Origin: Desulfobacula sp.
GTDB lineage: Bacteria; Desulfobacterota; Desulfobacteria; Desulfobacterales; Desulfobacteraceae
DNA: 13,963 bases
Reading direction: 5' to 3'
NCBI GenBank assembly: GCA_027858355.1
Contig: JAQICW010000136.1
Span: 1-13,963 of the forward strand
Part shown: piece by piece, positions 7,127 through 13,963 of the stretch
Layout of the letters: every line of letters begins with the position of its first letter
How positions within the stretch are numbered: the first letter of the stretch is position 1
Translations under genes and position numbers: made by a program
Notes under the pieces: generated by a model
What the model saw: the letters and a program-made list of their open reading frames with translations, nothing else
Databases searched by the model: none
What the model was told of the DNA's origin: nothing

Positions 7127-8551
7127 TTACATAAAGAACCTGTAATCGTATATTTCGTTCACAATATCCGGGGTCTGTTTTACAACATTCGCAAATACCT
7201 GTGAATACACAAGAGTAACAGGGATCGTCTTGTAGAGTGTATTGTTGTTCCAGTCTACTTTTGTCAGAGCCAAAATGCTTGAACAAGTGTCGTGCCAACC
7301 TCCGACACCGGAAAAACGGCGCAACATTATGGGACTAGGAAGTGGTTTGAGCGCGGCTTCTTTAAAAACCGGTTGATTTGCTCGCTGAGGGTTGACCCCT
7401 ATCACGCTGCCTTGCGTCCAGAGAAGGCACTCTGAACCGGTCAAGGGTTGATATATACCACGGTCGATTGGATAAGGAGCAGGACCAGATTTCTGGCCTA
7501 CTCTTCTTGGACCGTCTACTTTTAGTCCATACCAGTTTGTATTCCTTATGATCTGAACAAGTTCAATTTCAGTATTGGAGCCAAAAGCATCGAAGGCCCC
7601 CTGTATTTCCTCCTCAGTGAAATGTGTTGTCTTGTGGACATAAATCTTGCGTGGAATACGCCCATTATGACCATTTTGATATAGTTGTAAACTCTTGGAT
7701 AGAACCGACTGCATTTCCTGATAACTGAGATATGGATTGCCCTTGCGATCCGTCTCAAATTCACGAGTATCGTAGGCAACAAATTCAAAACCAGTACCAT
7801 CCGGGTCAAATACCTGGCTGCAACAGGTCGTGTAATCTTGACCATTCGCCGTCTTCTTTATGGCATAGCTGAGACCAATATAAGCTTCATCCTTATCCCA
7901 ATCGGCAAGTTTCCATGGGATTCCGCCAGCCTTCGCATAAAGGGCTACACTGATACCCCACATCACATTAGCTCTGCAATTTCGAGTAAATGCTATGTCG
8001 TTGACTATTTGAATTGGTAGGTCAAGCGGTGCAACCTTGGCTTTTATTCGGTCATGCAGATTAAAACCATCATATTCGAAACTCGCTTTCCAGTTTGGAG
8101 GCAGATAAATGATAAGTACATCAAATGCATGTTTTTGCCTAAGCAAGCCTGTTATAGATTGAAGTATTTTTTTCACGAGGGCAATTCCGTTTCCAGAAAT
8201 TGCAAGCGCCTCACATTCTTCACACATAGCACATTTCAAAACTTGGGATGGTCCAACCAACGGAATGTGGAATAACTTTTCAAAACCTGGATACTGAATA
8301 TAATAATTGAGGGCTTCTTTCGGAGCGGCAGGATTGCCAAGTTCTGATACAATGCTATCCAATCTGCTCATTTGTTCAGCAGGTGCCAGATAGGCTAACC
8401 GAACCTGACCGGGTAAGCCCAAGCCAGCACTATACGGACCATGTTGCGAGAGTCCACGAAGAGGGTGCGTATCTGTATTGTTCTCCTTAAACAGAAGCCG
8501 AGGCTCTGGCAAGATGGAGCGTGCAGGAAGGTTTGAAATATCAATTACCAT
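7127..8551 (-). CDS. Short prokaryotic Argonaute (MID-PIWI) of a SPARSA-type system
   Basis: A 474-residue protein of the usual size for short pAgo, with no N or PAZ domain. Near the N-terminus is [11 protein letters not shown] (about 31-41), typical of the family. A MID-like region covers about 113-210 and ends in a YAKAGGIPW segment; PIWI covers about 220-474 ([34 protein letters not shown], ending YDYRFFM). The positions where active PIWI nucleases carry the catalytic aspartates are occupied by non-catalytic residues (GLS at about 226-228, HKT at about 306-308), so slicing is very unlikely. In characterised relatives, short pAgo pairs with SIR2-APAZ, binds RNA guides, recognises complementary DNA and switches on NAD hydrolysis. 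The frame stays open 37 codons further upstream to 8662, but that stretch overlaps the SIR2-APAZ gene and does not look like pAgo. ATG 8551 has an excellent ribosome binding site and overlaps the SIR2 gene by 11 bases. Confidence 0.92.
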   Translation of the reverse strand: MVIDISNLPARSILPEPRLLFKENNTDTHPLRGLSQHGPYSAGLGLPGQVRLAYLAPAEQMSRLDSIVSELGNPAAPKEALNYYIQYPGFEKLFHIPLVGPSQVLKCAMCEECEALAISGNGIALVKKILQSITGLLRQKHAFDVLIIYLPPNWKASFEYDGFNLHDRIKAKVAPLDLPIQIVNDIAFTRNCRANVMWGISVALYAKAGGIPWKLADWDKDEAYIGLSYAIKKTANGQDYTTCCSQVFDPDGTGFEFVAYDTREFETDRKGNPYLSYQEMQSVLSKSLQLYQNGHNGRIPRKIYVHKTTHFTEEEIQGAFDAFGSNTEIELVQIIRNTNWYGLKVDGPRRVGQKSGPAPYPIDRGIYQPLTGSECLLWTQGSVIGVNPQRANQPVFKEAALKPLPSPIMLRRFSGVGGWHDTCSSILALTKVDWNNNTLYKTIPVTLVYSQVFANVVKQTPDIVNEIYDYRFFM

Positions 8552-10325
8552 GGTCACCTCCACGGCTGTAGGCAGTACGAGTTCCAATTTCGAAACCAGC
8601 GCTATATTCTGTATCTGGGAAGCATGATATTTTGATTTTATCCCCCGTTCCCACTTCGCCAAGTAAGCTTTTAATCCATGCGTCTAAAAGATGATACGAC
8701 TGATTATTATACCTATACAAACCTCGTTGACGCAAAAAATCTTTTGCTTCTCGACGTTTTGAAAGCGGCTTGATCCAAATTTCAGGCCTAAGCATGACCC
8801 AAAGTCGACCATCACGTTCTTCAAGTCGGATCGACACAGACTCCGCCCAAGTAATATCCTTTAATCTTGGTACATTTCCTGTAATATAGCCGGGTTTATC
8901 TTTGAACTTCAGTACATTTTGCAAACCGACAAACAATTTATTGTTTTTAGCATGGTGCGGAACGACTATATAGTGAGTTCTATTCTTGCGGCGTAAAAAT
9001 AGAGGTTTACCGTGGCAAAGAGCTTTCGCAAGTGCTTCTTCGAAAAAAGATTTTAGAAAAGAAGATGTTGATACGCTTAATACGCCATTCTCAAAAACAA
9101 AGGGCCGAACTTTATGGCTTTTCCCATCTGGAAGCACCTTTACAATCTCTTCCTTATCTCCCCAAAATAATATTTGGTCGGTATAGGTCAGAATCGCATT
9201 TGGTTTTTTTTCAATAATTCTTTTTTTAAGTTCACCAAATGTGATGGTGCTATTCATCTCGACCATACCGCAATGAGTAGGGGAAAGTATTACAGGTAAG
9301 GCGTTGGTGCGCAAGATTGGAAATTGAATTCCAGGTTTAGGGAGAGAAATAGAAACTCTTTTAACGTGGGCAGTCCTCACTTTATCCCTCAATGATTGGG
9401 GTTTACCTTCTACCTGTCTCCATATTTTAGACAACATTTCGTCAAAGGTTCCGGTTTCCACCATTTGGGCTCGCACACCTTTTTCTTTAGCATATGCAAT
9501 AATTTTCCACACATTTTCTTCTGCCCCTGATATTCTTGGTACTGTCCAAAATAGCCCCTGAGGAAACGCATTGTTCTGCTCAAGCGCTTTGCGAAACATT
9601 GACATTACATTATTATCGCGCCCACTATAGCCAGATACAACAAGCCCGTATCTTGTAGCGGCCGCCAAAAAACATTTCTGAATCTCGGTATCATTGTTTA
9701 TCAAATCTTCGGTAAGATTCATCATTTTCTGGTATCGAAAATCACCATGGTTTTTAGCGTAAATAGGGAAATGCTCGCCATTAAGCGCATCTAAAGCTGC
9801 GTATGAACCTTCCAGATGGAAAGCTGACAAGTTCTTTCCGGTAACTGCCGCAAAAGCCATTTCAATTACACTGTCAAAATTTGTCGTAAAAACAATCCTT
9901 GCCTTTTTCATCTCCATCAAGGCAGCTAATACACGATGTCCAATATTTAGGGAAAACTTTTCGTTTGAAAGAGCTTTTTGGATATATTTTTGTTGCGATT
10001 TAAGATCTTTTCCAAAAATCAAATCAAAATAGAATGAATATTCTTCAGTACTCCAAAGAGCCGGAAATTCCTTGCTATCCATGTATGCTTGAATTTTTTT
10101 CTTAATGGCGTTGTTGTTTATGTCGTGGGACTGCAAATCCTGGTTTTCATGTAAACAGTAATATTTATGTTTTAATTCCCAAATAATATCTGTGGCTGTT
10201 GGCAAGCCTGCTGTTCGAGAAGTACCGGCACCAAGAAACCACATCAAATGAGATGCATTCTCACTATAATGCTGAAGAAAGTCTGTTTCTAATATATCAG
10301 CCTTTAAATTCAATTGGTTATTCAT
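8541..10325 (-). CDS. SIR2-APAZ effector subunit of a SPARSA-type short Argonaute system
   Basis: A 594-residue protein. The N-terminal SIR2 domain (about 10-300) shows [11 protein letters not shown] (32-42) for NAD binding, TTNFD (147-151), H193 in KNHGD as the likely catalytic histidine, and SGYSGRDN (231-238). Residues about 320-594 match an APAZ domain, the stand-in for the missing N/PAZ part of Argonaute, with the characteristic [22 protein letters not shown] stretch represented by its [14 protein letters not shown] core near 495-507. In known SPARSA complexes this subunit pairs with short pAgo and degrades NAD(P) after guide-directed recognition of invading DNA, killing or arresting the cell. 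Catalytic motifs look intact. The ATG overlaps the stop of a 37-codon frame as ATGA, and no separate binding site precedes it, suggesting coupling to that small frame. The stop overlaps the pAgo start by 11 bases. Confidence 0.92.
   Translation of the reverse strand: MNNQLNLKADILETDFLQHYSENASHLMWFLGAGTSRTAGLPTATDIIWELKHKYYCLHENQDLQSHDINNNAIKKKIQAYMDSKEFPALWSTEEYSFYFDLIFGKDLKSQQKYIQKALSNEKFSLNIGHRVLAALMEMKKARIVFTTNFDSVIEMAFAAVTGKNLSAFHLEGSYAALDALNGEHFPIYAKNHGDFRYQKMMNLTEDLINNDTEIQKCFLAAATRYGLVVSGYSGRDNNVMSMFRKALEQNNAFPQGLFWTVPRISGAEENVWKIIAYAKEKGVRAQMVETGTFDEMLSKIWRQVEGKPQSLRDKVRTAHVKRVSISLPKPGIQFPILRTNALPVILSPTHCGMVEMNSTITFGELKKRIIEKKPNAILTYTDQILFWGDKEEIVKVLPDGKSHKVRPFVFENGVLSVSTSSFLKSFFEEALAKALCHGKPLFLRRKNRTHYIVVPHHAKNNKLFVGLQNVLKFKDKPGYITGNVPRLKDITWAESVSIRLEERDGRLWVMLRPEIWIKPLSKRREAKDFLRQRGLYRYNNQSYHLLDAWIKSLLGEVGTGDKIKISCFPDTEYSAGFEIGTRTAYSRGGDHGN
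8554..8561 (-). promoter_or_regulatory. Strong ribosome binding site that fixes the short Argonaute start
   Basis: The minus strand reads GGAGGTGA two bases before ATG 8551, the GGAGG core being five bases from the start. It lies inside the last codons of the SIR2-APAZ gene (G-G-D-H-G-N-stop), so the partner is translated from the same messenger in a coupled manner. Confidence 0.85.
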
Positions 10326-10435
10326 TTTTTAAAAAACCACGCAACATCCATGGAATCATTTTTTTGATCTTTTGTTGCCGCCTCAATCTCTGCTTTATAA
10401 TTTTCATAGATTTTTTTGATTTCATCTTTTTCCAT
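10322..10435 (-). CDS. Small 37-residue protein, translationally coupled to SIR2-APAZ
   Basis: ATG at 10435-10433 opens a 37-codon frame that ends TTT TTT AAA AAA TGA, the TGA overlapping the SIR2-APAZ ATG as ATGA. An in-frame TGA at 10462-10460 shows it is not a continuation of a longer frame. AAAGGGA lies six bases before the ATG. The peptide is charged and probably helical at first (MEKDEIKKIYENYKAEIE), then polar, and ends in DVAWFFKK with an aromatic cluster. It has no signal peptide or membrane helix. I do not recognise it. It may be a genuine small subunit or regulator, or a leader frame whose translation merely delivers ribosomes to SIR2-APAZ, which lacks its own binding site. It starts 44 bases after the RT-nitrilase stop. 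Confidence 0.6.
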   Translation of the reverse strand: MEKDEIKKIYENYKAEIEAATKDQKNDSMDVAWFFKK

Positions 10436-10441
10436 TGAATT

Positions 10442-10448
10442 TCCCTTT
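10442..10448 (-). promoter_or_regulatory. Ribosome binding site of the 37-codon frame
   Basis: AAAGGGA on the minus strand, six bases before ATG 10435. It is the only recognisable initiation signal between the RT-nitrilase stop and SIR2-APAZ, and it supports translation of the small frame. Confidence 0.5.
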
Positions 10449-10479
10449 AAAATTGAGAATCAAAAAGATTTCATTCTAC

Positions 10480-13400
10480 TTAAAGCCTTCGGCCTTTATA
10501 TCCAGCAGGCGCAGTTTTCTTTTCTTTGGGGGCTTTTGGATTTCGATGGTCCTTAAATGCTAACAAATCAATTTCAAAGATACTGACCATCGCCTGATTG
10601 GCCCCATGAATGTGCGATATCAATCGATCATATTTCTCTTTATACGGTGCCTGAGCCGTAGATCCACCAAACTCGCCTGTATTGCTCAATACAACGGGTT
10701 GAAACATGTGATATTGAAGCGACTGCACCATAGTGTCAAAAGTGTTAATATCCTTATTCAGTGCAGCTATTAACATACCATCAGTCACTTCTCTTAAATC
10801 CGCTGCCAATTTCAAATCGGTAGAGTCATAACAGATAATCCCTGAAAGATTGGCTTTTTTCCCTTTCTTGTCTTTAAAATTTACAACAATTTGGAAGGGT
10901 CTATGCCCGGCAATCCCCATGTGCTCTTCCTCCCCAGTGATATGCTTTTTACCCTGAAATGCCTGTATTAGGCTCCTGCCGGACCGGCCTTTCTGGCGAA
11001 GTAACCAGACAGCCCGGTTTATGGGCTGCCCAAGATATGGATGGTCAATGTAAGTTTGACCGGCAAAAATAGTAGCCTTTGTTAAATCAGAAAGCCGTGA
11101 AAGCAACCACATATCATCTTGATGAACGGAAAGCTCAGGAAAGACTATCAGGTCAAGATGTGTCCGGCTATCACTAATGCTGGATGCAATCTGATTACTT
11201 GCCATTTGCTGTGCCAGAAGGCGGCACATTGAAGCAAGGTGTGCACGATGCTGGGGGCGGTATTCAGGCTTCCAGTAAGTAGGGTTATGGGTGCAAAAAT
11301 CTTTCATTCTCGGCATCAGGGTCTGTACGATTGCAACTTTAAAGTGTGAAAGATCTCTTTCATCATCTTCATATGCGGGAAGGAGGCAGACCGGAAGGTT
11401 CGACAATGTTCCAAAATATCCTGCTAATTCATCTTTACGCTTCCTCAAAACACCCAATAGTTCGGCCGGAGTTTTAATTTTTTTAAATTCCTTTGAATGT
11501 TCCCCGCTGATTTCTAATCCTGGCCACTGAAGCAATGACAGAATCAATTCATTCATCCATGGAGGGATTGGTGTAACTTCTTCCCCAAGCCCTGCGGAAA
11601 CCGGCATTAACCCAACTCTGCGCTTATACCAACTATTCTCTAACTTTCTATACCCCGCCCCCAGAACGTCTTTTTCCGGGTAATAACGAAGCGTAAAATC
11701 TTCCTTGCCGATAATAGATGATCTTAATATTCGGCCCAGATGGTACGCCCATTCCGTATCTTCCTGACACCAGGTTGGTGTTTCGTAACAAGGCAACGTT
11801 CTGTCATCTTCCTCATAGAAAACAGATAGATTGCCCCCTGGAGTTTGAATGGCTCCCCAATTGTCGCTACCCACTTCAAGGTTGCATAATGTTAGGTCGT
11901 CATCTAATGGTATCTTGTCCTGCAAATAGCTTTCAACTAATGTTTCGGCAAGTTTCAGCAGAGCATTTTCCTGAACAAAAGGATTTTCAGGGTGACTGAC
12001 GATTGCAGCAAGCGGCCGGACCTGCCCATCCCAGTTAACAAGGCTTTTTAACCTACTTATAGGTTTAAAAGGCGCAATGTAAGTTTCAAGGGCATGCCGA
12101 TACCACATTTTTCTTGGATTTTTCTTCCATTTTCTGCAGACTGCCGACAAGATTCCGGGAGCCAATAATGCTATACTATCAACCATTTCTACTGCTTTTG
12201 AAGCGTCTTCACGATTCAGCCAGTTATAGAGCCAAGTTTCAAAATTAGAATAATCACCAGTCATCTGTAACACAATCAATCCAGCACAAAAATCACTTGA
12301 AAACCTTTTGAACCTTGGTTTCTCTAATCTCAAAGCTCGGTGCAGTGCCCTATATTCCTTTAGGAGTTCGCCGTTCTTCTTTTGCACCGGGTATCGCATT
12401 GACGCAAGATACAGCAAAGCCTGTTGATGGACAAACCAAGGTAAATCATCCTGATTAACAAGTTCTAAAGCAATTCTTATGAGTTCGCTTCTATATCCGT
12501 CAATGTCCGATGAGGCTGGATAACTCTCCCCTCTTGCGAAACCGGTTTCCACAGCACCAGCTTTAAAAAGATCAGACAAAACATATAAGGCCACCATTCG
12601 TTCTTGGTCGGCAAAATCGGTACTACCATTTGACAATTTGGCTTCCAGGGCATCCAAAACAGGCAAAAGAAGGTCCGGGGAAGGTTTTAAATCCAGCCCG
12701 CATCTCAGAACCCCTGTTAAAGCAGGATTTTTTGCAAAACAGGCAATAAGCTTTCTTGCAATATTTTCGATTTCATGATCTAGGGACTCTCTTTCAGATA
12801 CAGAATTTGAGGACCCACTCTCATCCTTTTTTAGCGGGTCTGCCATACTTCTCCGAAGACGGAGTACAGTCCGCAATCTGTTAGCCGCAAACCTTTGTAT
12901 AGTATCATCACGAACATCAGCCTTTGGCTTTTCAATATGAGCCAACTCCAATATGTTTGTCCCGGCACTCGTTTCCCCGTCTACCGAGTCTGCCAGCCAC
13001 AGCAAATGATCCAGATTGCCGGTCGCATTTGCCAACGTTACCGGATCCGGTGCCTGACTGATCTGTTTTTGAACCCCCCTCATAAATCGGGAGGTACTTC
13101 CGAGCCCAACAAAATCCTCCCAAGCAATAGCCTCGGTTTTTTCTTTATTTAGCTCCAGTTTTAGTTCCTGCTTTTTACAATGCCTATTTAATTTTTTGCT
13201 AATCCTTGTGGATACTATACTTTCAACTTGAGTAGCTTTTATACTTTTTTTGACAGCAACAACAACACATAGATCATCTACATACCGGCAATAATCAAGT
13301 AACCGAAATTGTAGTCCGTCTTCTTTGAGGGTCTTTCCAATTAGCTTACCCATCTCTTGATCAAATCTATGCATATAGGCGTTTGCAAAGAAACCGCTTG

Positions 13401-13869
13401 CAACCAACCCCTGAGGTAAACCAACATCCTCCAGAGACTCGTTTGCAAGTTTTGCTGAGTTACTCCATTTCCAGCCCATAATGTCTCCTAAGAGTTCGTA
13501 AAAATCATCAAGGATAACCTGATCCGGGACATGCGCCTCAAATCCGATAGAATAGTCCTTGACGATTTCTTCTATTTCCTCAATCAGTTTGTCGCGATCA
13601 ATACGATCATAAAATTTTGACAGATCAAGCTTTACAACAAATAGCTTCTCTTTGCTTAGATTTATTGGTGCGGCCTGACAAATTTCAGCAGGTCTGAACA
13701 AAAAACGCTGATAATCCTCAAAGAACTGGCTGTATGTAATCGCACTCCCCCAACGAAAACGGGCTTGTTCTTTTTCATTCGAAAGCTTTTTCCAATCACA
13801 GAACAGTCGGTTTCCATAGCTGAACACACCCTTTTCTTGAGCTTCTTTATATGGGGGCGTGAAAGGCAA
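10480..13869 (-). CDS. Reverse transcriptase fused to a C-terminal nitrilase domain (DRT type 1 / UG class 1-like), 5' end uncertain
   Basis: 1129 residues from a TTG at 13869. The RT domain covers about 15-260: GVFSYGNRLF, motif A KLDLSKFYDRID with D82, motif B-like LPQG (151-154), and motif C YVDD with D198/D199. Residues about 330-650 are helical and HEAT-like in pattern. A nitrilase-fold domain covers about 840-1105 with the triad in order: E912 in LIVFPELS, K974 in FQGKKH and C1013 in IICYDS. RT with a nitrilase tail is the hallmark of antiphage DRT type 1; both activities look intact here. In those systems the nitrilase is known to be required for defence, while its substrate and the RT product are less clear. 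The usual residues before the fingers look short: the frame stays open only to 13917 (stop at 13918-13920), with no ATG and no good ribosome binding site. The hairpin over the stop codon (about 10481-10498) has no T-tract, so transcription probably continues into the SPARSA genes. Confidence 0.88.
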   Translation of the reverse strand: MPFTPPYKEAQEKGVFSYGNRLFCDWKKLSNEKEQARFRWGSAITYSQFFEDYQRFLFRPAEICQAAPINLSKEKLFVVKLDLSKFYDRIDRDKLIEEIEEIVKDYSIGFEAHVPDQVILDDFYELLGDIMGWKWSNSAKLANESLEDVGLPQGLVASGFFANAYMHRFDQEMGKLIGKTLKEDGLQFRLLDYCRYVDDLCVVVAVKKSIKATQVESIVSTRISKKLNRHCKKQELKLELNKEKTEAIAWEDFVGLGSTSRFMRGVQKQISQAPDPVTLANATGNLDHLLWLADSVDGETSAGTNILELAHIEKPKADVRDDTIQRFAANRLRTVLRLRRSMADPLKKDESGSSNSVSERESLDHEIENIARKLIACFAKNPALTGVLRCGLDLKPSPDLLLPVLDALEAKLSNGSTDFADQERMVALYVLSDLFKAGAVETGFARGESYPASSDIDGYRSELIRIALELVNQDDLPWFVHQQALLYLASMRYPVQKKNGELLKEYRALHRALRLEKPRFKRFSSDFCAGLIVLQMTGDYSNFETWLYNWLNREDASKAVEMVDSIALLAPGILSAVCRKWKKNPRKMWYRHALETYIAPFKPISRLKSLVNWDGQVRPLAAIVSHPENPFVQENALLKLAETLVESYLQDKIPLDDDLTLCNLEVGSDNWGAIQTPGGNLSVFYEEDDRTLPCYETPTWCQEDTEWAYHLGRILRSSIIGKEDFTLRYYPEKDVLGAGYRKLENSWYKRRVGLMPVSAGLGEEVTPIPPWMNELILSLLQWPGLEISGEHSKEFKKIKTPAELLGVLRKRKDELAGYFGTLSNLPVCLLPAYEDDERDLSHFKVAIVQTLMPRMKDFCTHNPTYWKPEYRPQHRAHLASMCRLLAQQMASNQIASSISDSRTHLDLIVFPELSVHQDDMWLLSRLSDLTKATIFAGQTYIDHPYLGQPINRAVWLLRQKGRSGRSLIQAFQGKKHITGEEEHMGIAGHRPFQIVVNFKDKKGKKANLSGIICYDSTDLKLAADLREVTDGMLIAALNKDINTFDTMVQSLQYHMFQPVVLSNTGEFGGSTAQAPYKEKYDRLISHIHGANQAMVSIFEIDLLAFKDHRNPKAPKEKKTAPAGYKGRRL

Positions 13870-13963
13870 AAGGGGGCTTAAGGTGAAGCTTTTTATAGCT
13901 AATTTTCGATCTTTGATTTAGGCAATTTTGGCTGTGGACACGTTTGATCTTTGTCAATTTCAT
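13870..13963 (-). other. Disputed 5' region of the RT-nitrilase gene
   Basis: In the RT frame, codons from 13917 to 13870 read IKDRKLAKISFTLSPLL and look like a continuation of the RT N-terminus, since a Y/F-x-LSPL step is common just before RT fingers. A TAA at 13918-13920 then closes the frame. A separate ATG sits at the very edge (13963-13961) in another frame and reads 38 codons to a TAA at 13849-13847, overlapping the RT start. One frame change between the two would join them. Either the start is a non-standard codon, or the 5' end is damaged, or a sequencing indel is present. Confidence 0.4.

Noticed and set aside
7005..7298. A 97-codon minus-strand frame overlapping the Argonaute 3' end, including a 21-codon tail (M-K-R-I-N-R-L-F) in the gap
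   Set aside because: Most of it is an alternative frame of the Argonaute gene; the tail has no ribosome binding site and lies over hairpins.
8552..8662. A 37-codon upstream extension of the short Argonaute frame
   Set aside because: It lies wholly within the SIR2-APAZ coding sequence, has no pAgo-like residues, and a far better binding site (GGAGGTGA) serves ATG 8551.
10199..10438. A 79-codon plus-strand frame across the SIR2-APAZ start and the small frame
   Set aside because: It is antisense to two better supported minus-strand frames and ends in a run of F and I codons from the complementary A-rich sequence.
10481..10498. Hairpin overlapping the RT-nitrilase stop codon as a possible terminator between RT and SPARSA
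   Set aside because: The stem has a bulge and is followed by AGTAGAATGAAATC rather than a T-tract; a 44-base gap before the next binding site fits read-through.
1..13963. CRISPR arrays, tRNA or rRNA genes
   Set aside because: No regularly spaced direct repeats and no tRNA- or rRNA-like stretches were noticed on either strand; DRT-type non-coding RNA could lie beyond 13963, outside view.

Overview
The window looks like a defence or accessory island from a bacterium of moderate to low G+C content. The short Argonaute/SIR2 pair resembles those known from Geobacter-type Desulfobacterota, but I cannot fix the taxon. All recognisable intact genes lie on the minus strand, so transcription runs from 13963 towards 1. 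The only plus-strand coding trace is a decayed transposase tail at the left edge.

Right block (13963 to 7127), one apparent operon: (i) a reverse transcriptase with a C-terminal nitrilase domain, of the DRT type 1 / UG class 1 architecture; (ii) after 44 bases, a 37-codon open frame; (iii) overlapping it by ATGA, a SIR2-APAZ protein; (iv) overlapping that by 11 bases behind a strong ribosome binding site, a short Argonaute with an inactive PIWI domain. Items iii and iv together form a complete SPARSA-type (SIR2-APAZ/short pAgo) NAD-depleting defence system. Finding it directly downstream of an RT-nitrilase, with a coupled small protein in between, is the most striking feature of the window.

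Centre (7126 to 6828): about 300 AT-rich bases without a convincing gene. They carry hairpins with T-runs facing the end of the right operon and a possible promoter for the left one.

Left block (6827 to 211), a second two-gene operon with clearly lower G+C: a giant 1639-residue protein with a GHKL ATPase domain, two phosphoribosyltransferase-like domains and a degenerate C-terminal GHKL-like domain; then, 26 bases on, a response-regulator receiver fused to an HD-type phosphohydrolase-like domain. This looks like a two-component-style sensor/effector pair that I do not recognise as a named system. By position and architecture it is a candidate for an undescribed defence or stress system; that function is inference.

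Left edge (2 to 169, plus strand): a degraded C-terminal fragment resembling an IS66-family transposase, convergent with the left operon, suggesting mobile-element activity at the island border.
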